A stretch of 52,482 nt of DNA from NCBI GenBank assembly GCA_902583345.1, contig CACHVT010000005.1, forward strand, positions 1 through 52,482, read 5' to 3'. Shown one piece after another: positions 33,023 through 42,069 of the stretch. A program made the translations under genes and the position numbers. Position 1 is the first letter of the stretch, and each line of letters begins with the position of its first letter. This DNA comes from an uncultured Pelagibacteraceae bacterium. Lineage in GTDB: Bacteria > Pseudomonadota > Alphaproteobacteria > Pelagibacterales > Pelagibacteraceae. The notes beneath the pieces are model-generated. The model ran no database searches. It worked only from the letters and a program-made list of their open reading frames with translations, and was not told the DNA's origin.

Positions 33023-33979
33023 ATGTCTTCAAAAAATAATAATCCTAAAGGAATTATCTTTATATTATTGGCTATGATGGTTTTTTCTGTTCAAGACAGT
33101 ATTATGAAATATATTTTTAATTTTGCCTCCTTATACGAGGTTTATTTAGTAAGAACTTTAGTTAGTTTTACTCTTATTTTATTATTTTTAAAATTTACAA
33201 AAAAACCTGTGGTGTTTAAAAGTAAATATCCTCTATTAACCTTTGCCCGAGTGATACTTTTCTTTTTTGGTTTTAGCTTTTTTTATGTTTCATTAACAGT
33301 TTTACCTTTGGCTACAGCTACAGCATTATTTTTTGTTACTCCTTTTTTAATTACAATATTTGCAAGTATTTTTTTAAAAGAAGAGGTTGGTATAAGAAGA
33401 TGGTCTGCTGTAATAATTGGGTTTATTGGTGTGTATGTAATTTTAAATCCCGACTTCAATAACTTTGATTTTATGACCCTTACTCCAATCTTTTGTGCAA
33501 TTTGTTATTCATTGTCTATGATAATAATTAAAAAAACTTCAGACAAAGATAATGTTTATACGATAACTTTTACCTTTTATATTGGAGCTATAATAATCAG
33601 TTCAATTTTTTATTTATTTATGGGCGATGGTCAATTCTATAAGTCAGGTAATCCGGCTTATGAATATATATTTAGAGAATGGTTTCAAAACCTTGAAACT
33701 TCAATGTTATTAATGATTATCACAGGTTTTACAGCTTCTGCAGCATTTCTTTTATTGTTTACTGCATATAGTGTTGCTTCACCTTCGGTTATCTCACCTT
33801 TTGAGTATTCAATTTTATTTTGGTCTTCTTTGAGTGGCTGGATATTTTTTAATGAGGTGCCAAATTTAAATACAATTGTAGGAACTTTAATAATTGTAAC
33901 CTGTGGAGTTTATATTTTTATTCGAGAAAAAGTAAAAAAACAATCTCAGTCTATAGTGACTGAAAAGCCTCTAAGATAA
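33023..33979 (+). CDS. EamA/DMT-family membrane transporter
   Basis: About ten TM segments in two EamA repeats: MMVFSVQDSIMKYIF in helix 1, and ATALFFVTPFLITIFASIFLKEEVG at the end of the first half, with the typical KEEVG turn. I choose ATG 33023; an in-frame GTG 15 bases upstream is the other option. It directly abuts the downstream IPNS-like oxygenase gene (no intervening base), so they are co-transcribed and may act on the same metabolite. Substrate unknown. Confidence 0.85.
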   Translation: MSSKNNNPKGIIFILLAMMVFSVQDSIMKYIFNFASLYEVYLVRTLVSFTLILLFLKFTKKPVVFKSKYPLLTFARVILFFFGFSFFYVSLTVLPLATATALFFVTPFLITIFASIFLKEEVGIRRWSAVIIGFIGVYVILNPDFNNFDFMTLTPIFCAICYSLSMIIIKKTSDKDNVYTITFTFYIGAIIISSIFYLFMGDGQFYKSGNPAYEYIFREWFQNLETSMLLMIITGFTASAAFLLLFTAYSVASPSVISPFEYSILFWSSLSGWIFFNEVPNLNTIVGTLIIVTCGVYIFIREKVKKQSQSIVTEKPLR

Positions 33980-34948
33980 ATGAAAAAAAATTTTATTCCT
34001 ACCATTAATATTTCTTCAATTTTAAAAAAAGATTTTGATTCTAAAAAATCAAACAATGCTATTAATCAGATTAATAGGGCCTGTATTGATATTGGTTTTT
34101 TTCAGGTTATAGGGCACAGTCTTAATTTTAAAGATATTAAAAAGATATGCGAAGTAGGTAGTAAATTTTTTAACTCATCAAAAGATAATAAAAGAAAATT
34201 ATCTCCAAAAAAATGGAATAGTAAAAATAAAAATCTTTACAGAGGGTACTTTCCAAATGATGTGAACGGAAAGGAAGGTTTAGATATAGGTGATTTAAAA
34301 GTTTCTAAAAATTATTCCTTAAAACTTAATAATCAATATATTGAGTATCTAAATTTAAATAAAAGCTTTGATAAAAAATCTATTAAAATACTAGAAAAAT
34401 ACTTTGACAGTATTTTTTATTTAAGTGAAATTTTGTTTAAATGTATAATTAAAATATATAAAAAAAATCCTAAAATTTCATATAAAGCATTTTCAAGACT
34501 CAAAACTTTGAGCACATTAAGATTTAATTATTATCCGAATCAAGCAAAACCAGTTGAAATATCCAAGCATGATGGAGTGGCTTTAGGATGTGAGACTCAT
34601 GTAGATAGTGGAATATTTACTGTGCTTTATCAAGATAAAAAAGGTGGATTACAAGTACAAAATAGAAAAACAAAAAAGTGGCATGACGTACCTTTTAATA
34701 AAAAAGCTTTAGTTGTTAATACTGGAAGAGCTTTAGAGTTTTTGAGTAAAGGCAAATTTAAAGCAACAAATCATAGAGTGCTATGGAACAAGAGTAAAAG
34801 ACTTTCTATTCCTTTTTTCTTCGAACCCTCTTATGATTTCAAAATGGACCAATCATATTTAACAGGTCATAAATTCAAAAATAATGGTCAAATTTACGAG
34901 AAATTTTTAAATAAATCTTTGAAGAAATTTATTGAATATCAGCGTTAG
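33980..34948 (+). CDS. isopenicillin-N-synthase-like 2-oxoglutarate/Fe(II) oxygenase
   Basis: Non-heme iron oxygenase of the IPNS/DIOX family. The N-terminal DIOX_N part is recognisable (ACIDIGFFQVIGHSL), then the jelly-roll with iron ligands in CETHVDSGIFTVLYQ (His, Asp) and ATNHRVLW (His) and the oxoglutarate-binding RLSIPFFFEP (Arg-x-Ser). 322 residues is normal. Many members hydroxylate amino acids or nucleobases; the substrate here cannot be inferred. It forms an operon with the EamA gene immediately upstream. Confidence 0.88.
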   Translation: MKKNFIPTINISSILKKDFDSKKSNNAINQINRACIDIGFFQVIGHSLNFKDIKKICEVGSKFFNSSKDNKRKLSPKKWNSKNKNLYRGYFPNDVNGKEGLDIGDLKVSKNYSLKLNNQYIEYLNLNKSFDKKSIKILEKYFDSIFYLSEILFKCIIKIYKKNPKISYKAFSRLKTLSTLRFNYYPNQAKPVEISKHDGVALGCETHVDSGIFTVLYQDKKGGLQVQNRKTKKWHDVPFNKKALVVNTGRALEFLSKGKFKATNHRVLWNKSKRLSIPFFFEPSYDFKMDQSYLTGHKFKNNGQIYEKFLNKSLKKFIEYQR

Positions 34949-35049
34949 TAATAATAAGGTAAGAATAAAGCGATACATAACTCGTCGTTAAATTCATAAT
35001 TTACGAAAGTGGGATCGGTCGTCTTTAAATTAAATTTTAAAGGGGCTTT
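34949..35049. other. intergenic gap with imperfect hairpin
   Basis: Contains TCGTTAAATT (34985-34994) and AATTTACGA (34998-35006), a stem with one bulged T and a three-base loop, and the strong Shine-Dalgarno AAAGGGG ahead of the next gene. No U-run follows the stem. No gene seen. Confidence 0.3.
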
Positions 35050-36216
35050 ATGAACTTTGGATACTTTTGTAATACTACTAATTGGAATAAAAAACCTTAT
35101 ACACAAATAATAGAAGAGGCTAGAGAGATCACAGAATATTGTGATAAAAATAATTGGAATTCTATTTGGTATACTGAACATCATTTTAATTATGAGGGAA
35201 TGGAATCTTGTACCAATCCATTAATGATGTGTGCAGATGCTGCAGCGAGAACTAAAAATATTCGATTAGGGCAAGCTTGTAACGTAATTACATTTCACAA
35301 CCCTATAAGACTTGCTGAAGATATTGCTACACTTGATCAATTATCAAAAGGAAGAGTTGAAGTAGGAATCGGAAGAGGTGTTTACGGAAGAGAAGCTATT
35401 AATATGAATAAAGAAGCTGACTTAAAAGATCAGGCAAAAAATTTTAGACTATTCTCAGAAACTTTAGAAATAATGAAAAAAGCGTGGTCAAAAGATTTCT
35501 TTTCTCACCAAGGAGAATTTTATACATACCCATCTCCCAATTTTATTTGGCAACATGATATGAGTCCCCCAAAAGAAAATATAGTTGATTTAAAAACAAA
35601 CGAATTAAAACAAATATCTGTTTTGCCAAAACCTTATCAAAAACCTTTTCCACCTATTTCTCAAGTCGTTGATGGAGAAAGATCAATTCAGTGGGCTGCT
35701 GAAAATGGACTAAACACAATTATGTGGATACCAACAGTAAAGGCTTTGAAAAAAAGATTTGAAATTTTTAAAGAGGCAAAATCTAAAGCAGAAAATAGAG
35801 ATGTTCCATTAGGTGAAGGTATTAGTTTAGTTAGAGACATGTTTATTGCAGAAACTATGGATGAAGCAGAAAAGATGGCCGGGGAACATATTGTAAATTA
35901 TATGCGATGGGTCTGTCATTGGAGAGGGTTAGGAAACCATATGGATCCAGATGAAAAGTTACCAGAGACAAAAAATAAATTAGATTTATTAAATTATGAA
36001 TTTCTTCATAAAAGAAATCTTTTATTTGGAACACCTGAATTTGTAATTGAAAAAATTAAAGAACTACAACAAGAACTAAATCTTCAAAACTTACAAGTGT
36101 GGTCTAATTTTCCTGGTATTAAACATGAAGATTGTATGAGAAGTATCAAATTATTCACCGAAGAAGTAATTCCAAATATAAAATCTGTAAATACAAACAT
36201 TCAAAGAGCAAGCTAG
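35050..36216 (+). CDS. luciferase-like (LLM) flavin-dependent monooxygenase
   Basis: Flavin-dependent monooxygenase of the bacterial luciferase superfamily, which uses reduced FMN from a separate reductase. Typical blocks are MNFGYFCNTTNW at the start, the SIWYTEHHF region, AARTKNIRLGQACNVITFHNPIRLAEDIATLDQLSKGRVEVGIGRG and later LPKPYQKPFPPI. 388 residues fits the long-chain-alkane/Baeyer-Villiger-like LLM group. Well-placed Shine-Dalgarno at 35039-35045. It leads a four-gene operon that continues with a PF06684 protein 3 bases on. Substrate unknown. Confidence 0.9.
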   Translation: MNFGYFCNTTNWNKKPYTQIIEEAREITEYCDKNNWNSIWYTEHHFNYEGMESCTNPLMMCADAAARTKNIRLGQACNVITFHNPIRLAEDIATLDQLSKGRVEVGIGRGVYGREAINMNKEADLKDQAKNFRLFSETLEIMKKAWSKDFFSHQGEFYTYPSPNFIWQHDMSPPKENIVDLKTNELKQISVLPKPYQKPFPPISQVVDGERSIQWAAENGLNTIMWIPTVKALKKRFEIFKEAKSKAENRDVPLGEGISLVRDMFIAETMDEAEKMAGEHIVNYMRWVCHWRGLGNHMDPDEKLPETKNKLDLLNYEFLHKRNLLFGTPEFVIEKIKELQQELNLQNLQVWSNFPGIKHEDCMRSIKLFTEEVIPNIKSVNTNIQRAS

Positions 36217-36219
36217 TTA

Positions 36220-36807
36220 ATGGATTTAAAACTCAGAAAATTTGCTAAATTTGTAGATAAAACTTTTATTGAAGGTGGAAAAAAAGCAAAGGAACCAGTA
36301 TTGCTAGTTTCTGTTGCAGCTGTTATTGAAAATCCTTGGGCTGGCAAAGGTTTTGTGGAAGATTTAAAACCTGAAATATTAGATCTTGCACCTAAGCTAG
36401 GAGACCTTTTAGTTCCGGAATTAACTAAAGAAATTGGTTCTGGAGATAAAATTTTAGCCTATGGAAAAGCTGCCATGGTTGGTTTGAATGGTGAAATAGA
36501 GCATGCCTCAGCTTTCATTCATACACTAAGATTTGGAAATAAATTTAGAGATGCTGTTGGTGGAACTTCTTATTTAAGCTTTACAAATACAAGAGGATCA
36601 GCAGGAGCAAAAATTTCTATTCCGATGATGCATAAAACTGATGCAGGTTTAAGGCCTTTTTATTTAACTCATGAATTTACAATACACGATGCTCCAAACG
36701 AGAATGAAATTGTAGTAGCGATTGGTGGAGCTCCAAATGGAAGAGCTCACGCTAGAACAGGTGATAGATATCAAGATATGAAAGAGATGGGTATTGAACC
36801 TAAATAA
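36220..36807 (+). CDS. PF06684 ('amino acid synthesis', DUF1185) family protein
   Basis: 195-residue soluble protein. Recognised from the long conserved run VLLVSVAAVIENPWAGKGF, LAYGKAAMVGLNGEIEHAS and GAPNGRAHARTGDRYQDM. The family name 'amino acid synthesis' is not backed by firm biochemistry; members occur next to flavin monooxygenases and dehydrogenases in proteobacterial catabolic clusters. A role as a hydrolase, isomerase or decarboxylase in the pathway is open. It overlaps the alpha/beta-hydrolase gene by 14 bases. Confidence 0.85.
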   Translation: MDLKLRKFAKFVDKTFIEGGKKAKEPVLLVSVAAVIENPWAGKGFVEDLKPEILDLAPKLGDLLVPELTKEIGSGDKILAYGKAAMVGLNGEIEHASAFIHTLRFGNKFRDAVGGTSYLSFTNTRGSAGAKISIPMMHKTDAGLRPFYLTHEFTIHDAPNENEIVVAIGGAPNGRAHARTGDRYQDMKEMGIEPK

Positions 36808-37570
36808 TCAAAATTATTACACTTTCATCGATCATAAAACTCTCCCAATAGTTTTTATACATGGAGTTGGTTTAGATCGAAATATGTGGAAACCACAAAT
36901 TGATTTTTTTAAAAAGAATTCTACATTAACTTACGATCTTCTAGGGCATGGTAAATCTTCTTTTACAGGAGAAAAAATAAATATAGAGGATTATGTAAAA
37001 CAATTAGATACTTTAACTAAAAATCTAAAAATTGATAAGTTTCATCTTGTTGGGTTTTCAATTGGATCGTTAATAGCTTTAAATTTTGTATCTGAATTTG
37101 AAAAAAAAATTAACTCATTAACTTTGATTTCGACTACATACAAAAGAAATAAAAAACAAAGACAAGAAGTTGTAGATAGAGTTAATTTAGCAAAATTAAA
37201 CAAACCTATTTCTAACCTTGCGCTAAAGAGATGGTTTTCAGATGATTATCTTGTAAAAAATCCAAGCATACGTACTGATTTTATGAAAATCCTAAATAAA
37301 AGTTCCGATGATCAAAAAAACTTTATTAAAGCTTATGAGTTATTCGCATACTATGAAGATAAAATTGAAAAAATTAAAAAAATAAATACCAGAACCCTTA
37401 TTATGACTGGATCTAATGATCCAGGATCTACTCCAGAAATGTCAAAAAATCTGTCAAAAGATATTAGAAATTCGACATACAAAGAAATAAATAATGGTAA
37501 GCATTTGTGTAGTATTGAATGTGCAGATGATGTTAATATTAGTATCAAAAAATTTATAGAAAATGTCTAA
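36794..37570 (+). CDS. alpha/beta-hydrolase
   Basis: Ester/lactone or C-C hydrolase of the alpha/beta fold. Oxyanion region FIHGVGLDRNMW, nucleophile elbow GFSIGS (Ser), acidic residue in MTGSNDPGSTPE, and His in NNGKHLCSIE. Length 258 is typical of the enol-lactone/3-oxoadipate-enol-lactonase group. The TTG at 36794 is the only sensible start: it overlaps the upstream gene by 14 bases and no ATG occurs before the Met in the conserved core. It overlaps the dehydrogenase gene downstream by 8 bases. Confidence 0.85.
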   Translation: MNLNNQNYYTFIDHKTLPIVFIHGVGLDRNMWKPQIDFFKKNSTLTYDLLGHGKSSFTGEKINIEDYVKQLDTLTKNLKIDKFHLVGFSIGSLIALNFVSEFEKKINSLTLISTTYKRNKKQRQEVVDRVNLAKLNKPISNLALKRWFSDDYLVKNPSIRTDFMKILNKSSDDQKNFIKAYELFAYYEDKIEKIKKINTRTLIMTGSNDPGSTPEMSKNLSKDIRNSTYKEINNGKHLCSIECADDVNISIKKFIENV

Positions 37571-39044
37571 ATTAAAAAAATATAAAATGTATATTGACGG
37601 AGAATGGGTAGACTCCGAAAGCAAAAAAACTTTTAAAACGTTAAATCCTGAAACTAACGAACCGTGGGCAGAGGTGCCAGAGGCAAATGAAAAAGATATT
37701 GATAAGGCTGTAAAAGCAGCACAAAAAGCATTTGAAGGTAGTTGGCCAAGTTTATTTCCTAGAGAAAGAGCTTCTTATTTAAGAGCAATAGCAAATGAAT
37801 TAAGAGAAAATGCAGAACTGTTAGGAAAAGTTGAAACAATTGATACTGGCAAATTGTTTAAGGAAACAAAAAATCAGGCTAACTATATAGCTGAATATTA
37901 TGATTACTATGCAGGACTAGCTGACAAAGTTGAGGGAACAGTTTTGCCAATAGATAAAGCTAATATGCAAGTTATTACAACAAGGGTTCCTATTGGTGTT
38001 GTAGCTGCAATTATTCCGTGGAATTCTCAAATGTTATTAACTGCTGTAAAATTAGCTCCAGCACTTGCAATGGGTAATACAGTTGTAATTAAATCATCAG
38101 AACTTGCTCCAGCAACTTTATTTGAATTTGGAAAACTTATTGAAAAAACAAAAATTCCTAAAGGAGTTATAAATATTGTATCAGGATATGGAGAACCTTG
38201 TGGAAAATCACTAACTTCTCATGATTTGGTTGAAAGAATTGCTTTTACTGGTGGGCCTGAAACAGCAAGACATATTATAAAAAATTCAGCAGAAAATTTA
38301 TCTCAAGTAAGCCTCGAACTTGGTGGCAAAAGTCCTGTAGCTGTTTTTGAAGATGCAGATCAAGAAAACGCATTAAATGGGATCACAGCTGGAATTTTTG
38401 GTGCTAGCGGTCAAAGTTGTATTGCAGGATCGAGATTATATATACAGAAAAATATTTATGAAAATTTTTTAGATAAAATTGTAAATAAAGCAAAAAAAAT
38501 TAAACTAGGCTCCCCTATGGATAATGCTACACAAATGGGACCATTAAATAGTTTAAAACAGTTAGAGATTATTGAAAAAAACATTAAACTTACATTGGAT
38601 CAAGGTGGTAAACTGAGATGTGGAGGAAAAAGACACAACATGTCAAATAAAGGATACTATTTTCCTCCAACTGTAATTGAATGCAATAACCATAATTTAC
38701 CAACTGCAGAAAATGAATTATTTGGTCCTGTTTTATCAGTAATGAAATTTGATACTGAAGAGGAGGTAATTAATAAAATGAATGATAATCAATATGGATT
38801 ATCGTCGGGAGTTTATACGAAAAATATTAATAGAGCTTTAAGAGTATCTAAGGAAATACGCGCAGGTATCACTTTTGTAAATACATACCGTTTAATTTCA
38901 CCATCTGCTCCTTTTGGAGGAATTAAAGATAGTGGTTATGGTAAAGAGGCGGGAATTGAGTCAATTAAAGATTATACCAGAATTAAAACAACTTGGTTTA
39001 ACACATCTGATAAACCAATGGATGACCCCTTCACAATGGGTTAA
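37563..39044 (+). CDS. NAD(P)-dependent aldehyde dehydrogenase
   Basis: Aldehyde dehydrogenase of 493 residues. Catalytic Glu in SLELGGKSP and Cys in GASGQSCIAGS, the cofactor segment IPWNSQM and AFTGGPETA, and the C-terminal APFGGIKDSGYGKEAG block are all present. It would oxidise the aldehyde made by the monooxygenase-hydrolase steps to an acid. Last gene of the operon, followed by a 124-base gap before a binding-protein gene, which may belong to the same substrate system. Confidence 0.93.
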   Translation: MSKLKKYKMYIDGEWVDSESKKTFKTLNPETNEPWAEVPEANEKDIDKAVKAAQKAFEGSWPSLFPRERASYLRAIANELRENAELLGKVETIDTGKLFKETKNQANYIAEYYDYYAGLADKVEGTVLPIDKANMQVITTRVPIGVVAAIIPWNSQMLLTAVKLAPALAMGNTVVIKSSELAPATLFEFGKLIEKTKIPKGVINIVSGYGEPCGKSLTSHDLVERIAFTGGPETARHIIKNSAENLSQVSLELGGKSPVAVFEDADQENALNGITAGIFGASGQSCIAGSRLYIQKNIYENFLDKIVNKAKKIKLGSPMDNATQMGPLNSLKQLEIIEKNIKLTLDQGGKLRCGGKRHNMSNKGYYFPPTVIECNNHNLPTAENELFGPVLSVMKFDTEEEVINKMNDNQYGLSSGVYTKNINRALRVSKEIRAGITFVNTYRLISPSAPFGGIKDSGYGKEAGIESIKDYTRIKTTWFNTSDKPMDDPFTMG

Positions 39045-39143
39045 ATTTAGTAAAATTTCTACAAATTTAAGTTTTTTTCCCTAAAAAAAACCAAAATTAC
39101 TTATTGAAAATTTAAACTAATAAGATTTAATTTGATCTTTATA

Positions 39144-39157
39144 AATTGTTAACAATT
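39144..39157 (+). promoter_or_regulatory. 14-bp perfect palindrome upstream of binding-protein gene
   Basis: AATTGTTAACAATT (39144-39157) reads the same on both strands and immediately precedes the Shine-Dalgarno AAGGA (39158-39162). A repressor bound there would block transcription or, as an RNA stem, translation. Candidate operator only. Confidence 0.45.
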
Positions 39158-39168
39158 AAGGAATAATT

Positions 39169-40359
39169 ATGAGAAAATTAATCTTAGCTGTATTTTTATT
39201 TGTTTCTACAATGACAACAAATTCTAATGCAGATGGACATGGAATTAAAATGGGAATTATTTTAGGTTTCACTGGTCCAATAGAATCTCTTACGCCAGCA
39301 ATGGCTGCGTCTGCTGAACTTGCATTTAAGGAAGCTTCGGACTCAGGATCTTTGTTGGGAGGTAAAAAAATATCAGTAGAAAGAGCTGACTCAACTTGTG
39401 TTGATTCTGCTGCTGCTACTGCAGCTGCTGAAGGTTTAGTTTCAAATGGTGTTGTAGCTATTATGGGAGCTGACTGTTCTGGAGTAACAGGTGCTATTGC
39501 AACAAATGTTGCAGTACCAAATGGTGTTGTTATGATTTCACCATCTGCAACATCTCCTGGATTAACTGATCTAAAAGATAATGGTTATTTTTTTAGAACA
39601 GCTCCATCAGATGCTAGAGGTGGTCAAATTTTAGCTAATATTACTAAAGATAGAAAAATTAAGAGTGTAGCAATAACTTATACAAACAATGACTACGGAA
39701 AAGGTTTAGCAGATGTTTATGCTGCTGCCGTTAAAGCTCACGGTATAAAAGTTACAACTTCAGCGGCTCACGAAGATGGCAAAGCTGATTACTCTGCAGA
39801 AGTAGCAACATTGGCATCGGCTGGCGGTGATGCAGTTGCTGTTATTGGTTACTTAGACCAAGGTGGAAAAGGAATCATTCAAGGGTCTTTAGACTCTGGA
39901 GCATTTGATACTTTTATTCTATCAGATGGTATGATTGGTGACTCGTTAACAGATACTTTTGGAAAATCTTTAAATAAATCTTTTGGTTCTTTGCCAGGAT
40001 CAACAGGAAAAGGTGCTGGTGTATTTACTAAAGTGGCTAAAGCAGCTGGAATTGACTCGTCTGGTCCTTATACTGGAGAGTCTTATGATGCGGCAGCTTT
40101 AATTACTCTTGCAATGCAAGCTGGCGGTAAAGCAGATAGAGCTACTATTCAAAAGAATGTAATGTCTGTTGCAAACGCTCCTGGTAAGAAGATATATCCA
40201 GGTGAGCTAAAAAAAGCACTAGACTTACTAGCAAAAGGTAAAGACATTAATTACGAAGGTGCAACTGGTGTTGAGTTTACAGAAGTTGGAGAAGCTTTTG
40301 GTTCTTTCTTAGAAAAAGAAATAAAAGGTGGTAAATTTAAGACTAAAAAGCAAAGATAA
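39169..40359 (+). CDS. LivK-type periplasmic binding protein
   Basis: Leucine/isoleucine/valine-binding-protein fold (peripheral binding family 5/6), 396 residues. Signal peptide residues 1-21 (LILAVFLFVSTMTTNSNA). Mature blocks KMGIILGFTGPIESLTP, SVERADSTC, GVVAIMGADCSGVTGAIATNVAVPNGVVMISPSATSPGL, and VAITYTNNDYGKGLA are typical. It is on the opposite strand from livGFHM-like genes, three kb apart, and follows the LLM-ALDH operon in the same direction, so its ligand may be that pathway's substrate and not an amino acid. A terminator hairpin follows its stop at 40376. Confidence 0.92.
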   Translation: MRKLILAVFLFVSTMTTNSNADGHGIKMGIILGFTGPIESLTPAMAASAELAFKEASDSGSLLGGKKISVERADSTCVDSAAATAAAEGLVSNGVVAIMGADCSGVTGAIATNVAVPNGVVMISPSATSPGLTDLKDNGYFFRTAPSDARGGQILANITKDRKIKSVAITYTNNDYGKGLADVYAAAVKAHGIKVTTSAAHEDGKADYSAEVATLASAGGDAVAVIGYLDQGGKGIIQGSLDSGAFDTFILSDGMIGDSLTDTFGKSLNKSFGSLPGSTGKGAGVFTKVAKAAGIDSSGPYTGESYDAAALITLAMQAGGKADRATIQKNVMSVANAPGKKIYPGELKKALDLLAKGKDINYEGATGVEFTEVGEAFGSFLEKEIKGGKFKTKKQR

Positions 40360-40375
40360 TATTTAATATTATAAG

Positions 40376-40408
40376 CCTCAGCGGAGAAATCTGCTGAGGT
40401 TTTTTTTT
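40376..40408 (+). terminator. intrinsic terminator after LivK-like gene
   Basis: CCTCAGCGGA (40376-40385), GAAA tetraloop, TCTGCTGAGG (40390-40399): ten pairs with one G-U wobble, then nine T. Textbook rho-independent terminator for the binding-protein transcript. Confidence 0.93.
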
Positions 40409-41570
40409 ATTTTTTACCTAATACATCTGCCCTAATTGTAACTAAAATAATTATAATCATAAAAGGTACACACATTATGTTCATTATTTTCCAATTAGTT
40501 AATGTTAGAAAAATACCAGCAGATAAACTTCCTAAAGCGTGAACAGAATAAACTATAAAATCATTTAATCCTTGTGCTTTAAATTTTTCTTCCTCTCTAT
40601 AGGTGAGAGTAAGTAAGCTAGTACCTGAAATAAATAAAAAATTCCATCCTATTCCTAAAAATATTAATGCAAACATATAATTAAAAAAAGTTTGTTCAAA
40701 AAAACTTGCGATTATAGTTATGCTATAAAGGACTAAACCTACATATATTATATTGCTGTGACCAAACTTTTTAATTAGATATCCAGTTATAAGCGAAGGT
40801 AAAAACATAGAAGCAACATGAAATTGAATAACAAAACTTGTTTTACTCAAACTGAAATTTTCCATTACATGCATACTTATTGGAGTTGCAGTCATAAGAA
40901 AAGTCATTATTGCATATCCAAACGCAGATGCTATTAAAGCTTGAAGAAATTTTGGCTGTGAGAGTAATTCTATATAACCTCTACCAACATATTCTAAACT
41001 CGTTTCAGTTTTTGATTTACTTTCATAAAATAAAAAAAGTATTGAAGGAATAAAAGTTAGAAATGCAAGTGAGAGATACGAGCCAACGTATAAATTTTCG
41101 CTGATTAAGTCTTTTGTATAATTTGCTAAACTTGGTCCTAAAAAAGCTGAAATAATTCCACCAAACAATAATATTGAAATAGCTTTAGGAGCGATACTTT
41201 TATCAACACTTTCGGCGGCTGCAAAACGATACTGATGGGTAAATGCCATTCCAATACCAATTAAAAGATTTGCAAAACAAAATAAAAAAAAATTTTGTAT
41301 GAATATAGAATAAGCTGCTAATATTGAAAAAATTGAATTACCAATTGAAGCTATTATGAAACCATTTTTTCTTCCGATTAAGCTCATTAGTTTTGAGGCA
41401 ATTATAGAACCTATAGCGATTCCAATGATGGAAATAGACATAGGTAAAGTTGCTAAGGATTTTATTGGACTTATTTGAGATCCGATAATTCCACTCAAAA
41501 AAACTGTTACAGGTGCTGCAGTAAAACTAAAAACTTGACTAATTAATAAAACAAAAAGATTTTTATTCAT
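40407..41570 (-). CDS. MFS transporter
   Basis: About twelve TM segments in 387 residues. The motif-A-like loop SKLMSLIGRKNGF follows TM2, and the second half has a matching SLITGYLIKKFGHSN. It resembles proton-driven carriers/effluxers; the substrate cannot be told. It sits between the LivK-like gene on the opposite strand and a thioredoxin-like gene upstream, with 126 bases of AT-rich sequence ahead of its start and no clear promoter seen. Its stop lies within the T-run of the plus-strand terminator. Confidence 0.85.
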   Translation of the reverse strand: MNKNLFVLLISQVFSFTAAPVTVFLSGIIGSQISPIKSLATLPMSISIIGIAIGSIIASKLMSLIGRKNGFIIASIGNSIFSILAAYSIFIQNFFLFCFANLLIGIGMAFTHQYRFAAAESVDKSIAPKAISILLFGGIISAFLGPSLANYTKDLISENLYVGSYLSLAFLTFIPSILFLFYESKSKTETSLEYVGRGYIELLSQPKFLQALIASAFGYAIMTFLMTATPISMHVMENFSLSKTSFVIQFHVASMFLPSLITGYLIKKFGHSNIIYVGLVLYSITIIASFFEQTFFNYMFALIFLGIGWNFLFISGTSLLTLTYREEEKFKAQGLNDFIVYSVHALGSLSAGIFLTLTNWKIMNIMCVPFMIIIILVTIRADVLGKK

Positions 41571-41696
41571 TCAAAAATGAATATCTACATTAACATTTAT
41601 TATGCTATATGCTAGACTTTATAATTCAACAAAATTTATCTTTTTAAAGCTCTTAGGATCTAATTAATTTTTATATTAGTGATTTAATGAGAAATC

Positions 41697-42068
41697 TTAA
41701 ATAAATTTTTTTATTACTTTATAAATTTCTTTTTTACTTGTTTCACCTATACTTCTATAAACTTCTTTATTATCTTTAAAAATCAGAATTGTACTTTGAT
41801 ACTCAACATTAAATAAATTTGAAATTTCTTTATTTGTAACATCAAATGCAAAATATTCTACATTATCAAATTCTTTGTTTGCTTTATTTAGAACTTTCAT
41901 TTGACTTGCACACGATGAGCAATATTTAACCCACGAACTAACAACTACAACCTTTCCCTCTAGTTGGGCATTTTTAAAAAGTTTTTCATTGAATGTTGTC
42001 TTTTTATCCAAAGCAAAAGAATTTAAAGGTAAAAATATGAATAATAAAATTAATGTCTTTTTAAACAT
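41697..42068 (-). CDS. exported thioredoxin-like protein (CxxC)
   Basis: Short periplasmic thioredoxin-fold protein of 123 residues with a signal peptide (residues 1-19, LILLFIFLPLNSFA). The redox motif is CSSC (Cys50, Cys53) in SWVKYCSSCASQMKVL. The cis-proline that normally lies opposite the active site is absent: the segment reads VEYQSTILIF where thioredoxins have a Pro before the Thr. It resembles DsbD C-terminal/TlpA-like folds. It is one base downstream of the livM stop and probably in the liv operon, though a periplasmic redox protein there is unexpected. Confidence 0.78.
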   Translation of the reverse strand: MFKKTLILLFIFLPLNSFALDKKTTFNEKLFKNAQLEGKVVVVSSWVKYCSSCASQMKVLNKANKEFDNVEYFAFDVTNKEISNLFNVEYQSTILIFKDNKEVYRSIGETSKKEIYKVIKKFI

Positions 42069-42069
42069 A

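Noticed and set aside
41571-41696. TATGCTATATGCTA as a strong promoter on the plus strand
   Set aside because: It would transcribe antisense to the thioredoxin-like gene; six-base matches are frequent in AT-rich DNA.
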